DNA of 64,000 nt, taken from contig VZTG01010716.1 of NCBI GenBank assembly GCA_013397845.1, positions 497,745 to 561,744 of the forward strand. Reading direction: 5' to 3'. Below are positions 50,101-62,100 of the stretch, in pieces. Below the pieces are notes generated by a model. That model worked only from the letters and a program-made list of their open reading frames with translations, searched no databases and was not told the DNA's origin. A program made the translations under genes and the position numbers. The DNA comes from Melanocharis versteri. Taxonomy: Eukaryota > Chordata > Aves > Passeriformes > Melanocharitidae. The first letter of the stretch is position 1, and each line of letters begins with the position of its first letter.

Positions 50101-53100
50101 AGTGCCTTGTACAGTTGGTAAATCATCTGATTTTGTAATAGCCTCAGCTTTTAGAATTCTCTTTTTCAAGCACACCCTTGTGCAATAGCCTTGATTTTTT
50201 TGGAGTGATCTGGCTGGACTTGGAATTTAGGAAATGTGAGAGTCATGGAAAAGGCTTTTAATGCAATGTTCAGACAGGAAGTGAGTGACTGGTGCAGTGG
50301 CCATCCCGGGGCTCCATTTATATTACCTCCTTACCAAAATGATGTCAATTCCATTTAATTTTTTCATTCTGATTTGCATAAGAACTAGTGTTAATGATTT
50401 TGTGGTTAGTAGGAAATTAAGAGTTACTCTGTTTTGTAAAATTATATCAGATAAATCATGGGCTTTCTTTTTATAAGGTTGAAATTGTATTTGAGGTTTG
50501 TCTTTTAATATGTTTAATAGTTTTTAAGATGATTAAATATTTAATATGATTAAATATTCCAAATTATATTTGGAATTATAGCTTCGTGGGTATAGGTTTG
50601 ATTTTTATTTAGGGGTAAAATTTACTAGGTTAGATTCTCATATTTAATATTACTCTGATTAGTTGTTTTTATGAAGAGTTTTTGGATACATTTTGGATTA
50701 GGGTTAGGACTGTGACTATTAGGGACTTTGATTATTCTGGTTTATCACAGTCTCACAGGTGCCCAAAGGCTCTTTCTTTGTTCTTCGCTGAGTATTTTTT
50801 TGTTGTTTCTGTCTGAATCAGGGGACTAAACCACATTATTTTTCCCTCCTGTGATCTGTTTGTGCGAGGGGCTGTGGATTTCTCTGGCTGTTTTTCCACT
50901 CAGACATTGTTGACGGAGTAAAGTGACCTTGAGCTTCTGGGAATGGGAGTTTGGGGAGGATGAGAATGGGCAGCACCAGGCTACAAAAACACTGCAAGAA
51001 ATGCAAACTGTGAGGAAACAGAGGCAGAAAACGAGCAGCTTTCCTCTCTCCTGCCTCTTTTCTGAGGAGGATGGTGAAAAATAAAGAGGAGAGGAGGGGA
51101 AAGCAGGGTAGGAGCACAAAGTGTCCCCGTTGTCTGTGCTTCCCCTGGGCTCCAGGCTTTCTGTGACTGCTCTTTCCCTTCCCACAGAAACTCTTTGTTA
51201 TCATCACCTTCAGCAAACACATCGTGGAGCAGATGGTGGCCCTCATCGGGTGAGTAATTCCCCAGCTCAGTAATTAATACCTGCACCCATGAAGTGGAAA
51301 ACTACTGCAGGAGGCAGCTCAGACGTGCTGAGGTCGTGCTTTGTTCCAGGCTTTGCCCCCACGCAGGGTTCAGGTCTCACTTGCAGCTCCTTCCCCCAGT
51401 CCTTGGAGGAATTTGCTGGCCCTGAGGCTCAGGGTTATGGGATCAGCACTGAACCCTCACCCCAAACCAGGACCCAGCTCTTGCACTCACAGATCCCTGC
51501 ATTTCTAGCTGCAAATGGGGTGTTTGCCCGGGGTTTTCTGCAGTGGTGTAGTGTGATCCTGTGGCAAAAAATGAGAACATTTACACAAAATTATATTTCT
51601 AGAAAAAAAAAATGGTAGAATTCTGTGATTCCGTATTAAAAACCTGAGATTTTATGCAGTGTTCCAGGATGACAATAAACATCCTCCTTAACTGGAACTA
51701 CTTTATATATTTACAACATTAAATCTCTCATAAAACATCAGAATGAGAAATTTGGTCTGTAGAGTTTGATCCTCATTCTGTTAAATTTGCTAGAAATGGT
51801 TGAAGTGCCCTGATTTGGAGAAGGTTTAGTTTGGTTTTTTTTAAACTTAAATGAATCCAGCCTAATCTAAATCCATAAAATAAATTCCAAGGTGTTCCTG
51901 CTTTTCCAAGGTTTCTTCTCTGGGGTAAATGGATATTTTGCTGCCCAAAGTGTAATAACTATTTTCACATGAAATCCACACTCCTCAGGAAGAGTTTAAG
52001 GGGAGGAATGTCTGGAAATAATTCCTTTTAAAACAAAATTCCAAGCAGGGATGGTGTACAAAGAAAAGGAGTGTCAGGAGAACCTTGCAGGGCATTTCAC
52101 TGATGAAACAAATCCTGGCTTTATTATTCCTGATCTTCTGCTCGAGCATCTGCTTTGTACCAGAACTCCAAAGTAATTTGTTGCTGTGAACATTATTTTT
52201 AAAAACGGAGGGAGAGAGAGAAATGTGGTTTCTTTTAAGCATCCTGAGTTTTTCTCAGTATCCATCACTCCAGACAGTTTGATCTGCCACCAGCTCAGGT
52301 ACATTTCCAAGGATTTACTCTCCTGTGGATGCTTTGAGCCAAACCCAGTAGATTTTTCCTACTTCATCTGTCTTGGAGATAATTTTGCATTGAATTACTT
52401 CGAATGCATTCACAGGAGCTCTGCTGGATTCGGGTTTTATTGGAGGGTTGATGTCAGAGTTTAAAAATGTTCCTGGGAGACAGTGAGATTTTTGGAATGT
52501 CCCGGTATCCTTGACTTTTCTCAAGCTGTCTCCAGCATTACCTCATCAATTTCTGTTAGAGGGGAGCCTCAAACATGTTAAACAATACCTTGCTCTAAAA
52601 GCCCTATTATTGAATTAAAACAGAGCTCTGTTTAATGGTCAGTAACTTTATTTTAATCAAATTCTATCCACCACAATGACTTTTAGACTTCCTTTGTCTG
52701 GGCTGTTGCTCTGACACAATAGGAAATATCTGAGCACAATACCTGAAAATAATGAACATATTGATAGCCAGGATAAATGGAACCTAGACAGAAGATTAAG
52801 TTGTGAGATAAAGTCTGAGAATATCTGATTTTATAAGCCAGGGAGAATTTCTTGACAATTATGTGATTTTTTAGTCAAAAAGCAAAACTGATTCATATGC
52901 AGACCTTGCTCTTTATTGTCACTGGATGCTGCTGGGTCTCTCACTGAGCCTGCCATAACCAGGCTGCTTTAATATCATTTAATTTGATTTCACAGTTTTG
53001 TCTAGATCTCCATTACAGACACATCATAAAATACTTTTTATATTAATGAAATAAAAAAAAGGAAATGGAAAAGAAAATGTAGCAGGAAATTAAGAATCTG

Positions 53101-56100
53101 TTTAGAGAGAATTTTAAATTTTTGTAGAATTTTTTGTTGATGTGGAGTAAGAATTCCCAGAAAACTACTGAAGAAGTAGTTCTCAAAGCACGCAGCATCC
53201 ACTGAACTGTGGCCATCCATTCTGGTGGGAAATGGTCAGAAAGAAAAAAAAAATCTACATTTTTTTAGGGAGAAATCCCACCCTGCAGGCAGAGATTCCC
53301 TCTGGCTGTGGTTAAGGATGAACTCCTGGGTTGGAGTGTCTGGGATTGTTCCTGCAATGCTCAGCTCCAGGGGTGGATCCTACAGCAAAAGCAGTGAATT
53401 CCTACCTGTAAATCAGAATCCCAGAATGGTTTGGGTTGGGAGGGATCCTAAAGCTCATCCAGTCCCTTCCCACACCTTCCACCATCCCAGCCTGGCCTGG
53501 GGCAGCCACAGCCTCTCTGATGCCTTCCTAATTTTAAGACTCACCTATTCAGTTAATTACTGAGTGAATAAACTGATTTGGAGTTAAAACAGAAGCCAGT
53601 GAGATTTTGCTACTTGGATTTTTCAGTCCCTTCTCGTGGGTGTTACCTCTGAGAATGCAACAAACTCCGGGAAATCCACCCAAAAATATCAGTGCTCCCG
53701 AAGTGTCCTTAACCCAGTGGTTTTTGTGGGACAGCTTTCCACCCTTCCCAGCTCTGCAGGGCACTGGGAGTGATTGCACAGCTGAAAGAAAAGCAGTTTT
53801 TTGGTCACAGGTACTGGAAGCATTGCCTGGACAAACCAGTTTGCTGCTATTTCTTGTGCCATAATTCTTTGCTTACAACTTAATCTCAGTTGATGCTGGT
53901 AAAGGGAGCGTGGTGTTCCTTTCACCAAAAAAGCACAACTGAGATCACGGTGACTGAGGTAACTGGAAAGTTTGCTTGAAGATTGGTGGGGGTTTTTAGT
54001 CAAAAATAATTTACAATACAGGTTTGGGGTGGTTTTTTTAGGACACAAGGCAAGAAGGGATAAAGGGACAGCCAGAAATCTTGTCCTGGGGTGGGAAGAG
54101 CTGGGCAGTGACTTCACAACCTCCTAAAAGTAATTTTGGAAGGTTAAATCAATAACCCTGGCATTGTTGGTTCAAAACTCAACAACCTTCCTGCCACAGC
54201 TGCATCAGGAACCTGGGGATGTGTCCTGGGCACAACAGAGCAGCTCCACACAAAAATGGCTTTAGTGCCCTGAAAGGGACACATGTGGCTGAAATTTGAG
54301 GAGCTTTGGTGTTGAAAGCCTTCTAGTGGATCACAACAGAATTAGAAGAGTTTATTTGCAGAAGGCTTGAAGGATTTAACTCTGAATAAGCAAGGGTTTT
54401 TTCCCCTAAATTGAGTTTTAAAAAAAGAAGCTTTAAAAAGCAAGCAGAAGTTTGTTCCAAAGAGCAGCAGTGAGCAGAGCTAAGGCCGGGCAGGTCTGAG
54501 ATGTTGCAATTCCTAATTTTGAAAGCACTGATTTAACGTAACAGAATGTCCCAAGGAAGAAAGCCCTGGAGCCTCCTGGGCTGCCCTGGGCATTGGAGCG
54601 TGGCTCAGGTGGCTTCGAGCCACGTCAAACCTGGGCCCATTTTGGCTTTGTAACCCTCATCAAGATCCTTCCTTTCCTCATCTCAGAAAGCAAATGAAGC
54701 TGCCAAGGAGCCTTTTAACCCCAAAACCTTCCTGTTGATCCTGACCATAAACCAGATTTATTTTCTGCAGCTTCAGAGCTCTGGGCACAGAAAACAGCTC
54801 AGCTCCAGAGCTGTGCTGAGGCCAGGGGTGGAGGTAGGAGCTGGGGGCTCTGGTTGCTCCTCAGGGCCTGGGGAGCCCAGGTTTGGCTGGAAAGGGAGCT
54901 GAGTCCAGCTTTGGGCAGCCCCAGCTCCCAGGATTCAGGTTTTGGGCAGCCCCAGCTCCCAGGATTCAGGTTTTGGGCAGCCTGAGCTCCCAGGATTCGG
55001 GTTTTGGGAAGCCCCAGGTTTCCCTAAACCTAATTCAGGTTTTGGGCAGCCCCAGCACTCAGAATTCAGGTTTTAGGAAGCCCCAGGTTTCCCTAAACCT
55101 AATTCAGGTTTTGGGCAGCCCCCACTCCCAGGATCCAGGTTTTGGGCAGCCCTGGGTTTCCTTAAACCTAACCCAGGTTTTGGGCAGTACCAGGTCTCCC
55201 TAAGCCTAACTCAGGTTTTGGGCAGCCCCAGCTCCCAGGGCTGAGTCAGGCTCAGGCTGAGCCCTTCTGAGTCACTGCAGGGTCCTGCTGGTGGTGGAGC
55301 CTCGGGGAAATGGATGGTTTAAATACTGTGAGAATCTTTATCAGCACAGGAAATGACAGCTCATTAAAATACTAACCGTTGAGCCAGTTTAGATCACTGT
55401 CTGGAAAAAAATTAACCATTGAAGGCTCAGAGGGCTCACAGGAAGAAAGGTGCCCTGTTTAGACAAGGGACACGTTATGCAAATGAATCAGCTTTGCTAA
55501 TTGGCCAGTGGCATAAAAATATTTCCACTGGAATCTATTTTTCAGTGGTTTATAAAATCTCTGACTTCCAGAGAAGTCAATACCACCGTGCTGGAGTGAA
55601 GCTTCTGAGGGAGGGGTGGCTAAAATACCCTAAATACTAAAATACTAAAATTTGGTGCCTGTTCCTAAATGTTTTCTTGCTTTGGAACTGCAGGATGGAT
55701 TTTTCTTGTGTTCTCACAAGGGAATGGAGAAATGGGAATCTCATACAATTGGTGTTGGTGGGATTGTTTAATGATATTTCCCATAAATGTTGGGAAGGTG
55801 AAAGCCTTTGCCTTCCCCCTCTGGCCTGGCTGTCAGTAGTCTGATTGAAAGAAATAATTTGAAAAGAGCTGAAGGTCCGGGCAGGGAGGAGCCCATCCCA
55901 GCACGTTCCTTTCTTTGTGGGATCCTTCAGTGCCATTCCCTCCCTTTTGAGCAGCAGGAGATAATCCCTGGCCTTGGGCAGAGCCCGGGCAGTGCCAAGC
56001 CCGCAGGGATTTGCTGCTCTTGTGTGGAGCAGCTCTTCCCTCTTGTCTTCACTTGGAATTGCGGTGCCGTTTCCCAAAGGAGTTTTTTTTTTTTTTTTCT

Positions 56101-59100
56101 CTGGCCGTTTCAACCCAAAAAGCCAAATCTGGGCAAAACCTGCTGGTGTTTGCCCCGAGTCTGAGGGAAAGGGATTTTCCAGGCTGAGGGCTGTGGATGT
56201 TGGAGGGATTATCCACGAAGTGGGGGTGACTCAATATTGCATCACCTTCCCAAGGTGTGTCCGGCCCTGTTTGCACCTTCTGTTCCCCCGCGGGGCTCTG
56301 GTTTCCCTCCGGGTTAGAATTTCCATGATGAAATTAAATCAAATTAAATAAACTCCCATGTTTCTGACCCCCACCAGTGCTCCCAGTTTTTGGGGATGGA
56401 TCCCAGTTGTTCACAGGGGTCAGGCTCAGGGCTGGCTGCACTGAGGGTCTCATTTACAGTTTTAATTTCCATCAGGATCAGTTTAAGAACAGCTCAGGGT
56501 TAATCAGCTGCTCAGCATCACTTGGTGTTCGAGGCCTCTAATAAATGGGAAACTTCCATAAACTTTCAAATTTTCATTCATGAAAAATCCCATGGTTTTG
56601 TTCCCAAAATTTGAGTCTAGAGTGGCAGCTTCTTTTTTTGGAAAGCACTGGTGAATTCAAACATTTCTCTCTGGAAAAGTGAATAAATATCCACATGTGC
56701 TTCGATAAAATGGGAATTTTACATCCTAATTTATGGTCTGACAGATTTTTTATGAGATATTGGTGCAGTGCCACTGAAAGGCAGCATCTGATAGAGACCT
56801 GTACTTCAGGATGTAGCAGAGTTGGAATTAATTCCCTGAGTGTTCCCAACCTCTCAAAGCACAGGTTGAGAGACTTCAGCCACTCGAGAGCAACCCATGC
56901 TCCTAAAGACCTTGTAAAGTGAAAATTATGCCTTTCAGAAGTGCAAATATCATTATTGAATAGTTATAAATAAGTATTTTTAATATTGGTAAAAATGCAG
57001 ATGACTGGAATATCAGATAACTTCCTACTTTTTGTAAGCTGGCCCAGGGAAAATACAATTTTTTCTCCTCTGGGTTTGGTGCTTCATCCTGGTGCCTTTG
57101 AGAAGAATCTTTCTGTAGTTCCAAAGGTTCTGTTAAAAAGATTTAAAGTTTCCCAAAAATCACTTAACGACCAGTGAGAGGCATTTGAGGTGCAGCTGTT
57201 GACAGTTGTTCTTGGAAAAGCAAATTAATAAATTTAAACACAGATTTGCTGTAACTGGACTGGAAGTTTTTGGAGACAGACTCTGCAGGTTCTTGGTGTA
57301 ATTTTAAAAATAATCCTCAAGCAACTTTGCTGAATCTCTAACCTGTGGTGCTTCAAACAGATGGGGAGTTTTGTTTTATTTATTGGAAAAAGAGCTTTAG
57401 AATTTGTCATTTAGATGGAAATTGTAGCTCTGAGTTAAAAAAAAAAATACATGTGCATCTGTTTAATTACAAATACCAGGTAATAGTTCTGAAAACAGGC
57501 ACCAAAGGTGTTTTTTCAGTGAATCCAAAATTTTAATGGGTGTTTTTATTGTAGTATTAGAATGCAAGTCATGTTTTTGACTGAAATGTTATGATTTTAG
57601 TGAATTTAGGATTACCAAAGGCTACTGCAATTTTTGGGAGTTTGTTCTCAGTTTCAATTCCCTGTGAAACATTAAAATTTAGCAGAGAATCAGAATGAAT
57701 CCAAACAAAAATTTAATATTCAACATTAAGAGTTTCTAAAACAACTTCTGAACCAAAACAACTTCTGAATCAGAATTTCTCCTTCCATATTCTCGATTTG
57801 AAAGACAATGGGTTTGAATCCCGAAGGAACAGGCAGGGAATTGGGTTTAGATTATTCCGGGGTTATCTTCCAGCATCTTCCTTCTCCAGTCCTGGGAAAT
57901 TTGCGGTTTTTTGGAGGTGCTGAGTGCAGGAATTGTGATGCAAATCTGGCCCCTCTGTCCCACCCGGATCCCACAAAATTCATCCTCAATTCCCCCCCTC
58001 CTCCCCGGATCCCTGAGTTGGATTTGTGAGGTTTGCAGGGACACAGAACTGACTGATTTCTAACTAAATTAAATTATTTTAAAGATTTTTAGATTTAAGA
58101 TTATGCCTTTGGATATCAGGTGGCACATAACTGGGTGATTAAATGATTAAATTTTATCCAGAAAAAGCACCAGTAACTAATACTGTGCTGCCGAGATGGG
58201 ATTTCAAGAATTTCATGTGGATTCCTGATTTTCTAGGTTTTCCTCTGCTTTTTTCACTCTTTATTTCAATCTATGCACATTTTTTTCAGAATTAAAGTCT
58301 TTACAAATGTACAAAAAATAGGAGCTGAGGTCCTCACATTCAGGATCTTGCAGTTCTTCAAAATTGCTTTAATGGAATTAATTTTGTGCACTTAATTAAT
58401 GGTCATGCTCAGGAGAGGAAATAAAAAGTGAATTATTTAGTGAGAAAAATTTTGAAATATTGTTCCTCAAGCCTCTGAACTTGGGTCTCATGTCTTTGTT
58501 CTGTGTTTAACTCAATTTGGGGGCTGACTGAGCTCAAGTTTTCGGTGAGGAACGGAGTCATTCGAACACCACCCTGTTAATCATTGACCCCTCATCATTT
58601 AAAGATTCCTCATTTCATAATCATGCACAAGTTCAAAAGTTAAACCATTACCTTGCAGTCGCTCCTCAGGGCTCCCAAGAATTGCTTGAGAAAGAAAAGA
58701 AACCTCAAAATGTTCTTTATGTCCCGAGCGTGACTCGTCCAGGCGTCCCTGGGAGAGCTTTTCCCAGGAATAGTCAGCGCTGAGACACCTCTGGAACACC
58801 GGGAATCCTTGGGAACATGGACACATCTTGTGTAAAAATGGATAAGGGACGTGCTTTGGGCTCCACAGGTTTTGGTTGGTTTTTTTTTTTCCCAGAATTT
58901 TCACCAGTCCGGGCACAGAATTTCCTCACCCGGTGGTGAATCACGGGGGAAGCGACCTTTTGCTGGGAAATGGGTTCAAAAAACCTCCTTTGCCCCTGGC
59001 CATGTAGGAAATAGATTTACTGGAGGAGAATGGGACACTTTGTTTCGTGCTTTTCGTAAATCCCTAAAATTAGAAAGCTGTTATTTTTTAATTGGGCTTC

Positions 59101-62100
59101 GGCCTGGAAAAGGGAATATGGTGTCAGATGAGGAGGCTGAGGGGAAGGGTTTGAGTCACTGGCAGGGAGATGGACAATTGTTCAACTCGTTGGATGTACA
59201 CCTGGTGTATCCTGAGTCTGAAGGGTTTTACTAAACCCTCCCTGGAGTAGCAGCAGGAGCAGTGGAAATAACAAAACCGAATAATCAAAATTTAGGTGAG
59301 TTTTTTTAAATGTAGGAGAACACAGCGATTTCTCTAAAATTCCACAAAAATCAAAATCTCCCTTCTCTTCAAAATTCGAGTGGTCAGTAATAGGAACTCC
59401 GTCCTGGCTGGAGTGAGGATGGGGTGGATCCAGCTTCGGGAATGTTCTCCCCACACAGCTCAGGCCGTGGGGTTGCTGCTGATCATTTAGAATTTATATT
59501 TGAATTTGGGGAGTTTTATAATGTAGGAGAACGCAGTGATTTCTTTAAAATTCAGCAAAAATCAAAATCTCCCTTCTCTTTGCAATTCAGGTGGTCAGTA
59601 ATGGGAACTGCCCCGTGGCTGGAGTTAGCATGGGGTGGATCCAACTCCGGCAATGTTCTCCCCACACAGCTCAGGCTGTGCGGGGCTGCTGCTGATCGTT
59701 CAGAATTTACATTTGAATTTGGGGAGGTTTTGAAGGGTTGTGGCCGTTCTCAAAGGGGTTCGGGTCTCCTGCTGAGCAGGATTTACGGCAGAGCCGGGGG
59801 GAGTCCTGGCGGCTGCCCAGAGGCCTGAGCGCTGCCGTTCCCGGCCCGGGGCCGGGCTGTGGGGCTGAGACAGAGGGGCTGAGGGGCTGCGGGGCTGAGG
59901 GCCTGTGAGGCTGAGGGGCTGTGGGGCTGAGGGGCTGCGGGGCTGTGAGACTGAGGGGCTGAGAGGCTGTAGGGCTGAGAGGCTGTGCGGCTTTGGGGCT
60001 GTGGAGCTGAGGGGCTGCTAGCTAGCCCAGCGAGCCGGGCCCGGCCCGGGCAGGGCTCGGAGCCGCTCCTTTGTTCCTTTGTTAATCCCGGCTCGGGGGA
60101 GGCGCTCCCGGGCTGCTCCCGCATTCTTTTTGGGAAGGGATGACGCACGGATTGTCCCAATAAGGACTTGGCCGGGCAGAGGGGCCGGCTCCGTGCGGGA
60201 GAGGGGCGAGGCTTGGGGCGAGCAGTTTCTTTTTTAACCGAGGGATGACACAAGCCCCAGTCATTTCCTCATTAATCGGTTCAAACCAGTTCTTACAGGA
60301 ACTGCCGCTGATAAATGTGGGACTTCTCCGAAGTCATTCATTGGGTTCTCAGCGCTGCTGCCTCCTCCTGCCTCCCAGGAAATGCTGCTCCAGCTCCCGG
60401 CTCCTTCCTCTCTTCCCAGAGCTGCCTTGCTCAGAAATATTTTTCTTTTTAAGCACTTTTTGAGGATCTGGGGAAATGCGTCCCTCCCCGAAGTTTAGGA
60501 TGAAAAGATGAAATGTGTTTTATTTCGTGGCTTTCTGTTTGCTCGAGTAGCTTCGAGCTCCCTGCTGAGCTGTGGCTCAGCCTGAACTTTGTTCTGATTA
60601 GGTAAAGTGGTAAGTTTAAAAAAAAATTGTTTTTTTGTTTTTTTTTTTTCTCCCCTATTTTGTCTTGTTCTCTGGGATGAACTTTCCATCAGTGCTATTC
60701 CGAGTATAGGTCCTTCTCTTCAGAAGCCATTTCAAGAATATTTGGAAGCTCAGAGGATAAAACTTCATCACAAATCCGACAGTGCTGTGCCACAGGTAAG
60801 ACCCTCTTTGCCTCCCCAGCTCGCTTTCCCTTCCCTGCCTGTCTTTGGTGGTAGTTTTTACCAATGTAACTCCCGATTCTGTTTTTCAAAGATCTGCTCT
60901 GACCCAGGGAATAGCTAAAAATTTCATTTTAAAAGCAACCTGAGAATTAAATATTTTAATTGTGTGCAACTGGATTTAAATCCTTCAGAGAATAAATGAA
61001 AGTATAAAGCGAAACTGGTGGCTTGTCTTGCCTCTGCATTAGCTGCCTCTTCGGAAAGTTGAATTTAAGGAGAAAAAAAAGTTGCTTTTCCATGTGAATG
61101 GTAACAAACGGGGCAGCCCCGATGCTTCTGAAGCCTGTGGGATCTGTGGCTCAGTGGACAGTAAGAGAAATAAAATCCCAAAGCCTTTAGTCTGTGAAAG
61201 GCAAAGAAATGACAGTGTTTAGAGTAGGTAAAAGGGGCAGAAGTGTCCTTTCATACAGAAGAAAAATATTTTTTAAAAAAAAATTTTAAAAAGTATTTGA
61301 AAAAACTTACCCTGAATTTTCAGTGGGACAGAGCAGCTTTGACGTGAAATTCTTTAGGCTGCTGAAGCGTTTTGAGATAAAATCCATGAATCCAGCTCCC
61401 ATTTCACGTGCAGTACTTGTAGCTGTTGGAAATGTCCCTTTGCCCATTTCTTACCACAAAAGAGCCGGAGCTGGGCAGGCTCTGGCTGGAGTCAGGAAAT
61501 GTGCAGTGATTTTGGGCAGGGATTTCTGAGCAGAGCATTGCTGCCCTCCTTTGACAAAAAGCACAACTCGAGAATTCCCGTGAAAAACGCTGGAAGTGGC
61601 ACCGGCGCTGGAACTTCAGGGACACCAAAGAGTGGGATCCTAATGGGGAGATAACCCAGAAAAGGCAATTCAGGGAAAAAATCCACATTATTAACCAGTG
61701 ACCTGATTGTTTTCTTTGCGAGGAGCGTGACAGGGAATGACAGGCAGGGGCTGCTAATTCTGAACTCCACGAATTGTTAGCGAAGAGCAAACAATACTGG
61801 GAATAATAAATCACTTTGGGAGCACACTGGGAATGATCAGGGATTCGTCATCTGCCCGCCAGTGGATTTGGCAGCCCCTCCTGCATTGTCTTTCAAGGGA
61901 CTAAAGTCGGCTTTGCAGAGGGACCTGCAGGAATCCTGTCAGCCTGCACTTGGTTCCTGTTTTTAATTTGATTAATTCTAGAATAAAGGCACGGTCAGGC
62001 TTTCCCCTTTCACCCAGAACTCTCCGTTGTCCTGTCCACTAATCTTCGTTCTCCTCCTCCTTCTGTTTTGTCTCTTCAGGGGGAAAACTGGCTATCCTGG

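Larger units (their letters stand above)
51250..60692 (+). other. VMP1: VMP1 intron 10
   Basis: The intron is 9.4 kb. It holds a CR1 fragment (53413-53540), a tandem repeat (54906-55240), an octamer/CCAAT motif group (55470-55520), a 213-bp tandem duplication (59298-59723), an 8-bp G-rich array (59873-60017) and the putative pri-miR-21 promoter (59815-60420). The stretches between look like ordinary intron. Confidence 0.6.

Noticed and set aside
54883..55203. 106-codon + strand open frame
   Set aside because: It is translated tandem repeat (FGQP/FRKPQVSLNLIQVLGS) with no independent evidence of coding.
59783..60253. 156-codon - strand open frame with SPTAPQPHS-type repeats
   Set aside because: It is the reverse-strand reading of the 8-bp G-rich array and GC-rich block. 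It is low-complexity with no family features.
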